DNA of 64,000 bases from contig JAIVEN010000012.1 of assembly GCA_026686845.1 (NCBI GenBank), positions 1,738,501 to 1,802,500 on the forward strand. The letters run 5' to 3'. Within the stretch, counting starts at the first letter, position 1, and the number at the start of each line of letters is the position of its first letter. Shown here piece after piece: positions 24,205-35,188 of this stretch. Both the position numbers and the translations under genes were made by a program. The notes under the pieces were generated by a model, which was not told the DNA's origin, made no database searches, and saw only the letters and a list, made by a program, of their open reading frames with translations. This DNA comes from Adenanthera pavonina (Eukaryota > Streptophyta > Magnoliopsida > Fabales > Fabaceae).

Positions 24205-25202
24205 GTTATTCTCTTGCAATCTTATTTTCAAAGGTTTCATCTTTAAAATAAACTCTAATTTTAGCATCGGAGAATGTTTATTTTAAGTTGCAGGTACTCC
24301 CCACAAGATTCAGTGGAAATAAACTTGAAGATTAGAGCACACCAGAATGGAACAACCAGAAAGTAAAGTAAATGATGAAAAGTCTAAGTTCTGGATCCAT
24401 TCTGTAAGTTTTTAAAGATGAAATTCGTATCTTAATGTGTGTGAGACGTATTTTGTTTCATAAACTATGTTTCTGAACTGGTCAACATGGTCAACATTCG
24501 AATTTCAGTTAACTAACAGACAAACTTTGGCCTGTTATGCCTTGAAACAGTTCTCGGTAATGCCTCAAAATTCGTCTGTTGGACCTTGAAAGTTCGAATT
24601 TTCAAAAAAGAAAATTTCATAATTATGATCGTCCATCACTGTTATACTAACTTTCGCTTCTTAACGTACGAATGTTGGACAATCTTTACAAAAGTTGAAA
24701 ATTTTGAATTTCCAGTTCAAAATTCGTCTGTTGAATCATGTTCTTCATGATTGAATGCTTGAAAGATGAAATTCTGCATGCTTAATTCGTCTATTGGTTA
24801 TTGTTTTGTTTGTTTCCTGCTATTTGCTCATCAACATTCGAACTTTGATTGGAAAAAAATTCGTCTGTTGTGCTTGTATTGCTTGATCCAAGCCACTGTC
24901 AGACGAACTTTCAGGATGAAAATTCGTCTGTCAGTAAGCTTTGCTGAACGATTTAACTTGTAACTGCCCGAAGTTCGAATTTTGACCCCTCAAAATTCAT
25001 CTGTCAAACGGTTACATATGTTAAATCTGACGGTTTTCCAAAGAACAGACGCAACCCTATTTGTAACTCCTCCAAGTCTGTTCTGATTCTCTCTTCAATC
25101 CTCTTAACTCCTGTCCAAAAACCATCATTCTTCACCGTTTAAACTTCCATTCGCATCCCATAAACCTATTCTTAGCCACATTCTGCATCATTCAACTGGG
25201 AA
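24205..25202 (+). other. Spacer between pol and envelope-like ORF with LTR-type motif array
   Basis: About 1 kb with no supported gene. From about 24420 to 25030 it carries around fifteen copies or variants of TTCGTCTG, CAGACGAA and ATTCGAATTT, the same motifs that fill the LTR. Here the TTCGTCTG orientation dominates, whereas CAGACGAA dominates in the LTR. Confidence 0.75.
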
Positions 25203-27384
25203 ATGACGAGAGTGAAGAATCCTGGAGCAGGACAAGCTAAAACTCGGCCAAAGAGAATGGTCAAATCTCAATATGCTACAAAGAAAGGAGAGAAATCCAA
25301 GAGAAAGGCCGAACCCAGTAAAGCTACCCCTTCCAAACGCCAGAAATCTTCATCCAAAGTAGAATCTCAGAAAGCTGGACCCTCCTCTTCAAAAAGTGCA
25401 GAACCTTCGGTCCCTGCTGTTGCTTCTTCTGCTTCTTCCAGTACTGAATCCGGAGAGTACGAAATGACTACACTGCCACTGTGGAGCACTCCTGAGATTC
25501 AAGAAGAGTACTCTACCAAGTTTTCCAACAAAAAGGTAATCAAGCCTCACTGCGTAAATATGGAACAATTTTTGATATCCAATAACTTTGATGCTGCAAT
25601 ATGGTTGATAAGATATAAAAATCTGTTGGAAATTGCTAAAAAATATGATGATGAGGTAGTGAAGACTTGGTATGCCTCTCTTCAATATAACAGCAAGAAG
25701 ATGAAATGGGAGGTCACCTTGAGATCAAGGTCCATTTGGCTTGCTGATGAAACCTTCAATGAGGTGCTGGAAATCCCAAGACAAGATGGGCTAAAAGTTG
25801 ACATCACAACCTCTGGATATATGGATGAGGCAAGTACAGCTGATGAAGAAGGTGGACCCTTCCTGAACTACAAGGAGAGCACCATATTGGACACCTTATT
25901 CAGGAGAAGGGAGAACAAGCCAATGATAAATCTGTTGAAGCCCACAGACCTAAGTGTACAAGTAAGGATCCTGCACTACATAGTGTCCAGGATCATATTC
26001 AACAAGGATAGCAGCTTCAATTTGATAACAAGGGCAGAGGCTCATGTGATGACTGCTATCATTCGTGGGAAGCTGATTAATATGGGTCATATCATCCTCC
26101 AGCAAATGATAAAGGCAAGGGATCAGAGGAAGGATTCCACACTCCCCTATGCAGCAATCATTTCAAGAATCCTGCAGCATGCTAGGATTCAACACATTGA
26201 AAAGGGGAAAGGGAAACTCACTGAGGCATTTAAAGAAGAGGAACTGCAAGGGATGAGCATTGAAAGAGATGAAGGACGATGGGTTGGAAAGGGAGCAGGG
26301 AAATCTGAAGACTTGTTCTTTGTTGCTGATGCATCCCTCCAATAAGAAGGCACTTCTGAGGCCTCTGGCAGATCTGTACCTCAGCCTTCTCAGCCTATTC
26401 CATCTCCCTCCAGGCCTACTCATCCTCCTTCCACTCCCTCCTCACGGGCTAAGCCAACAAAGATCACTGAGTTGTTTGATAGTCTGTCAACACTCATTCT
26501 CAGCATTAAGGATGAGCAAAATGCCAAATTTGCTCATCTGCAAGATCAGATCCAGTAGTTGGCTGTGAACATGAAGGTGGTGGCTGATGCTTATGAAGAG
26601 ATCAAGGGTGCAATTCCTACCACTTCAGCTCCACCTCAGCCTGGTATCCTTGAGCCTACTCTGTCTCCAACTCCTGAGCCTCCAAGCCCCTTCGAGATTG
26701 CCTCCTCTGACCATGATAATGATATAGATGGTGCTGGTGCAATGAGGACACCAAGTCCTGGTCCACCCCTGGACTATGGATTGGAAGAAGAAGGACTTCA
26801 AGAGACAAGCCCTCTTGAGCCTATGCAAGAAGATGCTCCGGATTCAATTCTGTCCATTCAAGAATCAGAGCAAGTTGAAAGACTGGTTGTAGCCATTTCA
26901 ACCTCTTCTATGCCAGGAGGAGCAAGCAATGAGGAAAGGAGCATTGTACCTGTTGTTGATTATCTTGCCATTGCTCACAATGCTCTGCTGCAAGCTCAAA
27001 GAAGAAGGCTGGAAGAAATGTTTCCTCTTGCTGAACCAGCTTCTCATTCTCTTGCTGCTTATGGGCTTTCAGAGGAACAAAGAGCTCAACTAGCTCTTTC
27101 CAGGCAGGAAATGCAAGAGCTGCTTGAGGTCTCTGATGATGATGATGAAGAACCTAGCCCTGAGCCTGTCACCAGTTCAGCCAGAGATTCCTTTTGCTCC
27201 TGTCCCTCTTCGTGTTGTTCCTCTCACTCAGATTCCTCCTCCAATGGACTTTGTTGGGGTTTCTGATGATGCCAAAAAGGGGGAGAAGATAAAGCAAACT
27301 GGGATCAAGCAAGCTGGAAAATCTGCTGAGTCATCCGGGAAAGGAAAGACATACAGCAAGAAGACTAAGCCAAAGAAGAAGTGA
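25203..27384 (+). pseudogene. Sirevirus envelope-like ORF, interrupted
   Basis: Sireviruses often carry an extra ORF after pol, called envelope-like; its role is not established. The ATG at 25203 opens 380 codons: a basic Lys/Ser-rich N-terminus, then a region (about residues 105-210) resembling the putative plant transposon protein domain, with motifs AAIWLIRYKN and WYASLQ. In the same frame, past a TAA at 26343 and a TAG at 26557, lie a Pro/Ser linker, a helical segment likely to be coiled coil, and a long acidic Pro/Ser-rich tail. A frameshift near 27170 moves the end into another frame, finishing with a Lys-rich C-terminus at 27384. The whole spans about 727 codons. I see no convincing signal peptide or transmembrane segment. 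Confidence 0.75.
27274..27289 (+). promoter_or_regulatory. Internal polypurine-tract-like motif
   Basis: AAAAAGGGGGAGAAGA closely matches the LTR-adjacent tract at 27711. It lies within the end of the envelope-like ORF, where it encodes KKGEK. Multiple polypurine tracts are a reported Sirevirus trait. Confidence 0.6.
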
Positions 27385-27710
27385 TGGTTTTAGTTCTTAG
27401 GCTGAATCTTCCTGCTGTATCTTGTTTTAGTTGTTTGATTGTATCTGTTTGTTTGATGTTTTGAGAACTGATCTTAAATTGAAATATGTATTGCAACAAT
27501 TTGATTAAATGTATTATGTTCTTAATTGCAATGTTTTGGGCTTTTGAATCTCTTCTCTTAATGTTCTTGATTGCAATGTTTTAGGCTTTGAATCTCTTCA
27601 CTTAATCTGTTGGAAATGAAATCTTATGAACTGTAATGCATATGTTGAGGGGGAGCTTGTGAAAGCAAACCTAAGTACTAATCCAGTGTGTGAGTTGTTT
27701 TGTCATCATC

Positions 27711-27724
27711 AAAAAGGGGGAGAA
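27711..27724 (+). promoter_or_regulatory. Polypurine tract of Sirevirus copy A
   Basis: AAAAAGGGGGAGAA directly abuts the TG of the 3' LTR and is the expected plus-strand priming site. Confidence 0.9.
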
Positions 27725-29584
27725 TGTTGAATCAAAAGTTTTGATGATTCCAAACCAACACTCAAGAGCTTGGATTGAAGATATCAAAGGAGATCAAAGT
27801 TGCTTCAAGTGAAGATTTTTTGAGTATTAGCTATTAGATCTTTTGTAGGATCTTTAGTTTTAGTTGTGATTGGGTAAAAGTTTTTGATTTGAGAAAAAGA
27901 TGTTTTCAAACCTTGATTTGAAATTAAATCTTTACTTATTTGAAAAACACCCACAAACAGACGAAGTTTAAAAGTTTAAACTGATCTGTCAAGTTGGAAA
28001 TTCGAACTTTGCCTTAGGAAATTCGAAGTTCGAGCTAAAACTGAATAAGTCTGAAGAGATGGCTCTCTGTCAGACGAATTTTGGTTGTTCAAAATTCAAA
28101 TTTTCATACAAATCTGAAAGAAGTCTTTTTGGTAACAGACGAACTTCACACTTTCAAAATTCGAATTTTAAGTAAAATGAAGTTTGTGAAAACCAAAGAA
28201 ATTCGTCTGAAACTTTGATAAAGTGCATCTGAAATCAAAAGAAATTGAGTTTGATAAATGCTCTCTGACAGACGAATTTTGGCTTTCCAACATTCGAATT
28301 TTCATATAAGTCTGAAAGGAACTTCTTTGAAACAGACGAACTTTGAATCTTCAAAATTCAAATTTCAGACAAAACAAAACTTGACAAAATAGAAGAAACT
28401 CGTCTGAAACTATGTTAAAGTTCATCTGAGATCAAGAATGATTTAAGTTTCAAAATTGCTCTCTGACAGACGAACTTTGAACATTGAAATTCGAATTTTA
28501 GAAGCTAAGTTCTTGAGTCTGTTGAAGTGAAATATTGACATACGAATAATAAGAACTTGCAACATTCGAATGATGAAGCTAGTCTAAAAAGAGTCTCTCT
28601 GACAGACGAACTTCACTCTTCAACATTCGAATTTCGAAGAAAGTGAACTACTATGCCTCCTTTTAACGCACTGGGAACAGACGAATTTTGGGCTTCCAAA
28701 ATTCTAATTTCAAGGGCACTGTAGCAAATTGAAAATACTGTTCACACTTAACCGAAAAACTTTCTTCTTGAAAATTCGTATGTCACATTGTGAAAATGTT
28801 CTGTAAGTTTCAAAATTCGAATTTCACTTCATGGACAGACAAACTTCGTACTGTAACGTTGGAAGCTTTAACCTTCGGTTCCTTTGAAATTCGTCTGTTG
28901 ACCAACCAAAATTCGAATTTCAGTATGTCAGAAGCATTAAATGCGGTTGGTTAACGGATAGTTTTTCAGAGTAACCGTTGGATAACTTCCCCAACGGATA
29001 GATTAAGTCTCTAACGGACATTTGAGACCTAAATCTATAAATACAACAACATTTGAAGTTGTGGGTAACGAATCTAACTTGTATATACCGAATTTCTGTC
29101 AAAACTTCTTTTCAAGAGCTTTTACCTTCTAGCTTCAATATCTGTACTTTAACCTTCATATCTACTCTATTCAAGAGAGTTATATCATTGTAAACAGTCT
29201 ACTCTTCATCTGAAAGATAGATTTACTTGTGAGGGAAATCACAAGGGGATTGGGAAGCACATTGTAGAAGTGCTTAGAGAGAGTGAGAAAGCTCCAGAAA
29301 ACAGAGCATACTCATTGTACTGTGACATTAGCAAGAAGCCCGTTGAATTCTTGCTATATAATGAAAAATCTCAAGAGTGGTCTTAGGGACTGGACGTAGG
29401 TCAAGTGGTTAGACCGAACCGGGATAAATTACTGAGTCTTCTACTCCCTATCTTTACTTTTCAGCTTACTCTGTTTTATACTTTGCTTCCTTTAAACTGT
29501 GCTACCTTCACTTATTTCACTTTGTGCAGAAAAATATCAATCTTCCCAATTCACCCCCCTTTTGGGAAGTCAACCTTGCTAACA
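27725..29584 (+). repeat. 3' LTR of Sirevirus copy A
   Basis: 1860 bp, TGTTGAATCA to CTAACA, nearly identical to the 5' LTR. The 198-bp modules are at 28062-28259 and 28260-28457. It is followed by the target duplication GTTTC. Confidence 0.93.
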
Positions 29585-30410
29585 GTTTCTTATATCTATC
29601 TAAATCATCACATATGTTATGTGTTGTGTGAGTCTCATGAGTCATGTGTTTGTTTGTTTCTTTACATGTGGTTTGTTCCTCCATTTCACAAATTGTTTAT
29701 GTTCCATTTTTGCTGATTGTGTTCCTTTTTATGTCCTTATTTTCTCCAGATTTGTGATAATTTGTTTAATGTGATTTTTGTCCAATCTTTGTTCTCTCAT
29801 CCCTCTATCAAATTGATTTCTTCATATGTGTTATGTTTCATCTTGTTTCATGATCTTCAAGTCATTTCTTCTCCATCTTTATTCTATCATTATGCATCAT
29901 CTACATGTGTCAAGTTTGTCTAGATTTTGAATTTAATGAATTACATCCAAATCTGTCCAGATTTCTTCCCATACGATCATTGTATCACCTTAGTCCCTTT
30001 TGAGTCTTTTTGTGTCATGTTTTGTCCTAATTTCATCCTTCATGTTTTCCCATTATCCTTTGGTTCCATTTGAGTCTCGTTGTGTTGAGTTTGTGTCTAG
30101 TTCTTTGTGGTAGGATATTGGTGAAAGTGATATGAAGAAAGATTTCAAATTTTGTGCACCAATGCTGGAAAATAAGTCCCTTGATCGACGTAATGGTTGG
30201 AAGATTTTTTATCCTGGAAATTGATTGCAAAAGTTTAGAGGAATATTTAAAACAAATTTGCAGTTAAGGGAGAATGATGTCTTTCAAGTTCATCGAAGGA
30301 TTAAAGAAAGATGCATCAATCAAGCTTGAAAGGTAAGTATACTCCATATAATTTATTTGATATATATAATTGTTCCCTTTCTTTCCATATAGATTATGGA
30401 GATTCGAGGA
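29585..30410 (+). pseudogene. Downstream internal half of element B1
   Basis: Resumes the hydrophobic, pyrimidine-rich region of B1 after the Sirevirus and aligns with 57480-58140 and 48780-49277. Frames are broken by several stops. Near the end is a 60-nt stretch (30333-30392) starting GTAAGTATACTCC and ending TTTCCATATAG that is conserved in three other copies. The polypurine tract present in the sister copies is missing here, deleted along with the first bases of the LTR. Confidence 0.6.
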
Positions 30411-31170
30411 TGATGGCTTGGACAAATTCAGGAGTATGATAGGAGGTTTTATTACTTAGAAAGATTCAAGCTCAAGAAAAGTCCATTGGAGGAGATTACT
30501 TAAAAGATCATATACTTCACTAAAATAGCATGTGATTTAAGCATTATTAGACTTAATTAGTGTTAATTTCGTTTTATTAATTATGGGCTGAATTTTATTA
30601 ATTAATAAAGCCAAATTATTTAGTTAGTAGTCTTTTTGATAGCCCACCTTGTAAATAAGCATGCCATGTGCCCAATATGTGATTTCACTAATGTGGTGAC
30701 ATGTTTATAAGGGCTTAGGTATTATTTTTATGAATTTTTGTTATTTTATTTTAGGCTTTTATTTTTACTAGTGTTCTAGATCCAATATGAGTGTTATTTG
30801 AGCTCAAAGTCTATTAATGCCATTAGAATTGCTTGAGTCTAAATTAATTAAGTTTTCTAGGCTTATTAGGTTAGACGAATGAGAATTTCAATTTTGTGAG
30901 TTTTCCTCTTGCAATTTTTTGAGTGCTAGAGAGAATACTATGATTTATCAAGGAATTGATCAATCCTTGTGGCGTCATTGAAACTAAGATTTAAGAGACC
31001 GGTTCACTTAGATTCTAATTCACGTAGACCAACATATCTTTATGTTTATCTTGTGTATTTTATTTGTTTTCTTTATTGTCCACTTTCATAACCTTTGTTT
31101 TGCAAAGATCCGGGTGTCATACACATTAAAGTAAGTTTTTTGGATTGATTTCATAATTGTTCACTTATCA
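30411..31170 (+). repeat. 3' LTR of element B1
   Basis: About 760 bp, aligning with 15136-15940 and ending TCACTTATCA, followed by target duplication AATCT. The first few bases differ from the 5' LTR, consistent with a small deletion at the boundary. Confidence 0.78.
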
Positions 31171-31175
31171 AATCT

Positions 31176-33642
31176 GAATCCTGCTATGTAGGATCTTACA
31201 GCAACTCACGAGTAATGATAGAAAAACTTCTTTGAGACCTTAATTCAAACAATTTTAATCATCATTAATTCACAAAATTGCAACCAAAATAAGCTTTCAT
31301 CATTTAAATTCAAGCAGTAATGTGAAAAAAATTCAAAGATACAATGATGTGTTGTGAATCGGATCAGATTAGTCAGTTCGAATGCAAAATTGGCAAACCA
31401 ATGTTTATTCTCGATGATAGTCCAGGTTTAGAAAACAAGTCGGGTCAACTTGGTTTTAAAATGGTGAAAACTATTGGAATTGGTGGGATGTTTGATTCCA
31501 AGGGGTTTGACCTCATTCTTGCTACCTTTTATTTTTCTTTGTAGTTTTAGTTTTTTTAATTAAATTCAAATCAAATCATCAATTAAAAGTTAAAAATTTA
31601 AATCCCTTGCATCAAGCCTAAACGCATCCCCACTATCACAATTCTGCAATTCGCCCGTCGTACAACTATTTGGAGCCTCTCCTCGCCTTTCTCCGTTGCA
31701 GGCAGAGCTCCATCGTTCTCCATCAGCGTCGTACTCCGTCGTAATTGACCTCGGTGAGTTGTCTTTCGCAATCTCTCTCTTTTTCCTCCTTCTGTTTCGT
31801 TGTTTTCGTCCTTATCACTGAGATTTCATCGCTCCACTTTGTTTCTTGGTAGCTCGCGGCAGCTCTCCCAATCTCCCTAATCCACCATCGCTGAAGCCAT
31901 CCACCGTGGTCCTAAGGTGAGTTCTCCACTTCTCCGTTTCTGGCTAGCTTGCTGGCGCTGCATTTTTTTATTTTTATTTTATGTTATTTATTTATTTATT
32001 GTTTTTTTTTTTCGTTGCAACTTGCAACTCCGTTCTTTTGGCTTTGGCTGTGACTTGAAGTTGACTCTGTTCTTTTCGTTTCTGTGACTTTTCTTGCGAA
32101 GATAGTTTCTGTGTGACCCTGCCTCTTGATTGTTCTCTTTATCGCTGCAATCCTGCAAGTCTGCAACTGCGTTCTCTCTCTGTTTTTTTTTTTCCTCCTT
32201 ATATGATATGATGAATTTATGCAGGAATTTAAAAGTTATATAATAGTCGATTGCTTTTGCATATATATAGACTTTGAGATTTAGTCTACGGAATTTGCAT
32301 TCATAATCTGTGGGAGTTACAAATATATGTGTGTGTATGTAGCACACCAAGAGAGAAAGGATAATTAAGATTAGCTATCACTTTCCGCTAAAGTAATTGG
32401 CACTAGTTTGATTCAATTATCGTATATACGTATGTGTGTATAGGCCCCATTAATGAGCTTCTTCCACTAATTGTTTTTGTTTCTCTTGGTAGTCAATCCA
32501 TACATCTATACATATTATATAAGTTGGATAACTTAAAATGTACAGTAATCAGATAGTGTACAGTAGTTGAAGGGTGTACTGATTGCTCCAACTTTTTGGC
32601 CAAAAATTGAAGCCGTGATATACTGGCCACATATCAAGACAAAAAATCTGATGTATATATATATATATATTTTTTTTATCTTTCCTTTTTTCCCCTTCAG
32701 ATTCAAATTTTCCTTTCAATCACTCCTCTTCTTTAATCTATCTTCTTGCTTCTCTCTTTTTCTCCATTCTGACCTTGATTTTCCCCTCATTTCATATCTT
32801 CTCTGTCTTTTCTTTTCGCTTTCTCATTTCCTCTATTTTCATTATTCCCCTTATCTTCACTGACTAGGGGTCAAAATTGAAGCAGAGTTGAAGCCATTGA
32901 GCAGGGTCATCAAATATATGAGGAGCAGGGAATAGAGTGGCAAGGAGGGAGAGAAAGAAAGAAGCTACTTCTGCGGTTGGTGGTAATCATTGAAGATGGT
33001 GGTGGGGAGAAAATTTCAATAATATACGGGGAGAAAATTTCAATAATATACTACTAACCTAAGCGATTCGAAAGGTGGTTAATTTTGATTTCTTTTGGGT
33101 GTCTTTAGCTGTGTAGAATTTTTAGTTTTCATTTTTTGTTTTCTATTCTATAGTTTTTAGGTTTGTCTTAAATTTGCTTTAAATATGTAGGCAGAAAAAT
33201 GGGCTAAGGGAAGTATTTGATAGTCGGTGAAGACATTACTTTCCAATGATGAAGATATTATTTTTCTACATATGCATGTAAGCTTGGTTTTGAATCTTAA
33301 ACTAATATTTAGTGGTTGGGCTCAATTGGTTGCTTAAAAGGAACTCTTTACCTTGCAATCTACTTCTTATTTTTAGCAATTATCTTGAACTGGACTTCAT
33401 TAAAGTGCAACTTGTGCGACTGAGCCAATGCATTCATACCTAGATTACTGTTTTTATGGTCTTCTTACAAGAGTCTTTTCTATCTTCTTTAATCTTACAT
33501 GTTTTTTCTCTGGTTGTTGTATGCACAAGTAGAGAGAAACTTAACATGAGGTGCAAACTTATGGATATACCTAGTCTCCACTTATCTTGATGAACGAATG
33601 GGGTATAGGGCATTGTTATCTAAGCTCTATTATTCATGAAAT
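31176..33642. other. Gene-flank-like region between B1 and copia G
   Basis: Contains GC-richer, UTR-like sequence at 31620-31916 (see separate entry), a pyrimidine-rich stretch at 32670-32860, an (AT)n run at 32652-32670 and a short direct repeat of GGGGAGAAAATTTCAATAAT near 33006. No protein-coding frame is supported. Confidence 0.5.
31640..31916 (+). other. Possible 5'-untranslated exons of a host gene
   Basis: A GC-rich stretch ends at 31753 in a good splice donor (CCTCG|GTGAGT). An acceptor (TCTTGGTAG) precedes a 64-nt segment 31853-31916, which ends at another strong donor (CCTAAG|GTGAGT). There is no ATG in either piece. This is the usual look of plant 5'-UTR exons. They could belong to the gene whose exon remains at 39013, or be an upstream leader of CNX3, with the intervening copia elements inserted in an intron. 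This is inference from splice-site patterns only. Confidence 0.35.
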
Positions 33643-33886
33643 TGTGGGAAGAAGAGAATACCTTGCTATGCTCTTATTCCACTGATATTACAGAATACAT
33701 ATAGGACTAGGTTTAGCTACAATATCTTAGCTAATCCCTAGTAATCAGTAAATAAATCTCTAGAAGATAATAAGATATAATCTAATCTAATTAAATCAAA
33801 TATTCATTAATATAAAAGACTAAACGGTAGTATAAATCTGTGAAAATATGTGAATGGGCCTAAAAGAGAAGTGGGCTTCACCAACA
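33643..33886 (-). repeat. LTR of copia element G (3' end, minus strand)
   Basis: 244 bp with TGTGGGAAG and CACCAACA ends. It is followed on the right by CTCCTCCTCAAGC, which on the minus strand is a polypurine tract (GCTTGAGGAGGAG). The partner LTR is not found in the window. Confidence 0.7.
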
Positions 33887-33953
33887 CTCCTCCTCAAGCT
33901 AGGGAGTAGATATTCAGTATTCCTAGCTTGCTATTCAATGCTTCAAACCAATG

Positions 33954-34549
33954 TTTTTGTAACCAATGTTCAAAGTTAAATGGCTCAATTATGATCTAAT
34001 TGGAGTTGAATCGGTAGTGATTAAAATAATATATTTTTAAAAAATAAGTTTAAACAAATTTCATAACTTAATTAAAGCTTTAAGCTAAATAATATTGAAT
34101 TATTAATCTATCAGCCACTACAAACAAATTATTAATAAGTTTTATAACTCAATATTTAAATCTAAATAAATTAATATTAATTCATAATCACATTTTGAGT
34201 TCAAAATAGGCAACTAATAATCCATTATTATAATATTTGTTAAGTAAATTTATAATTTTCAATAATTATATATCATAATAATTCTTATATAATATTATAA
34301 TATAAAAAGAAAAAATATTTTGTACTAAAAATGATATTATTTTAACTTAAAAATTAAAAAATTGAAAAAAATTTAAAAAATTGGACTGGCTCAAATTGGT
34401 TTTGGGACCAGTTCAAGTACAGTTTCACTGGTTTTTGACTGGTTCACATCGGTTCATGAAAGGATTAATCCTCCTTTTGTTTGGACTGGACCTAGCATCG
34501 GTTCTCGATAGAACTGGCCGGTCCAGTCAGGTTCTTACACAATGTTTCA
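33954..34549. mobile_element. Possible DNA-transposon insertion in copia G
   Basis: The copia sequence is interrupted by an AT-rich segment with a terminal CCGGTCCAGTCAGGTTC block. Similar short repeats, GCTTCAAAC and GTTTCAAAC, flank it and could be a 9-bp Mutator-type target duplication with one mismatch. Terminal inverted repeats are weak. Confidence 0.3.
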
Positions 34550-34886
34550 AACTAGGCTTTGGACAAAGCCTTGGTCTTAATGTCAGCAACCTATGAGGTT
34601 GATGAGAAATAGGATAAATCTATAATCTCAAAGTCAATTTTCTCCTTAATAAAATGTCGATCACTCTCAACTTGATTCATTCTATCATGATGCACTAAAT
34701 TTTGGAGAATTTTGATTGTTGCGATATGATCACACTAGGCCTTCATAGGAGTAGACACTTCAAGTCTAAGTTCATTCAACAATCTCATCATCCACATTCC
34801 TTCATAAATTCCATAGGTTAGAGCCTTGTATTGTACTTCTATAGACCTTCTAGCAACAACTGATTGCTTCTTACTCCTCCATGTTA

Positions 34887-35188
34887 CTCCTTTCAGTTTT
34901 ATATATAAGTCACATTCTTGAAGTATTTTATGGCTTCAAATATAAGTCACTTTGTAAGATTTTGTGGGGCATTAATTGTTTTATTCCAAAAATGCCCTTA
35001 TTAGAAATTGCTTTATGAAGCATCAATTGCTTTGGAGAGTATTATATGTTTTTTTAAATTTTTGGTATTAGTACTTATTAGGGGTAAATATGGAATCGAA
35101 AGCAATTTTTAAACAACTTTATTGATGCAACTAACTTTTTTTGGTTCCAATGAGGTAGTTATGAGTGACTATTAAGGATTGGAGGTAG
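34887..35188. mobile_element. Stowaway-type (Tc1/mariner) MITE inside RNase H of copia G
   Basis: 302 bp, flanked by TA on both sides (34885-34886 and 35189-35190). The left end, CTCCTTTCAGTTTTATATAT followed by AAGTCAC, is an imperfect inverted repeat of the right end (GTGACTATTAAGGATTGGAG followed by GTAG). The ends match the Stowaway pattern. Removing it restores continuity of the copia RNase H motif across the junction (CATGT|TA|CAAGG), which fixes both boundaries. Confidence 0.8.

Larger units (their letters stand above)
17349..29584 (+). mobile_element. Sirevirus-type Ty1/copia retrotransposon, copy A, complete but mutated
   Basis: LTRs of 1861 bp (17349-19209) and 1860 bp (27725-29584) have TGTT/AACA ends (the first base pair of the left end is mutated) and are flanked by GTTTC at 17344-17348 and 29585-29589. 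Internal order is primer site, gag, protease-integrase-reverse transcriptase-RNase H, a 1-kb spacer, an envelope-like ORF, and polypurine tracts. The integrase-before-RT order makes it Ty1/copia. Long LTRs, an extra ORF after pol and repeated polypurine tracts fit the Sirevirus lineage (SIRE1 relatives). I count about 26 LTR differences by eye, roughly 1.4 %, almost all transitions, so the insertion is young. Every coding region carries stops or frameshifts, so this copy is not autonomous. Confidence 0.93.
15136..31170 (+). mobile_element. Non-autonomous Ty3-like retrotransposon B1, split by a Sirevirus
   Basis: LTRs at 15136-15940 and about 30411-31170 flank an internal region interrupted by Sirevirus copy A (17349-29584). 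The element is bounded by the direct repeat AATCT at 15131-15135 and 31171-31175, a clean 5-bp target duplication. Without the Sirevirus it is about 3.8 kb. The internal part keeps a decayed tRNA-Met primer site, a leader, a fragment of Ty3-type gag and part of a pyrimidine-rich hydrophobic-coding region. It has no protease, reverse transcriptase or RNase H. Related copies at 47-61 kb keep longer coding regions. The architecture resembles the TR-GAG class of non-autonomous Ty3 elements. The LTRs differ by many substitutions and indels, so B1 is older than the Sirevirus inside it. Confidence 0.8.

Noticed and set aside
32567..32863. 98-codon frame after the UTR-like exons
   Set aside because: Pure Phe/Ser/Leu composition from a pyrimidine-rich tract; no start context or homologue recognised.
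33006..33060. Short tandem duplication of GGGGAGAAAATTTCAATAAT
   Set aside because: A single two-copy slip with no associated element; noted only in the region description.
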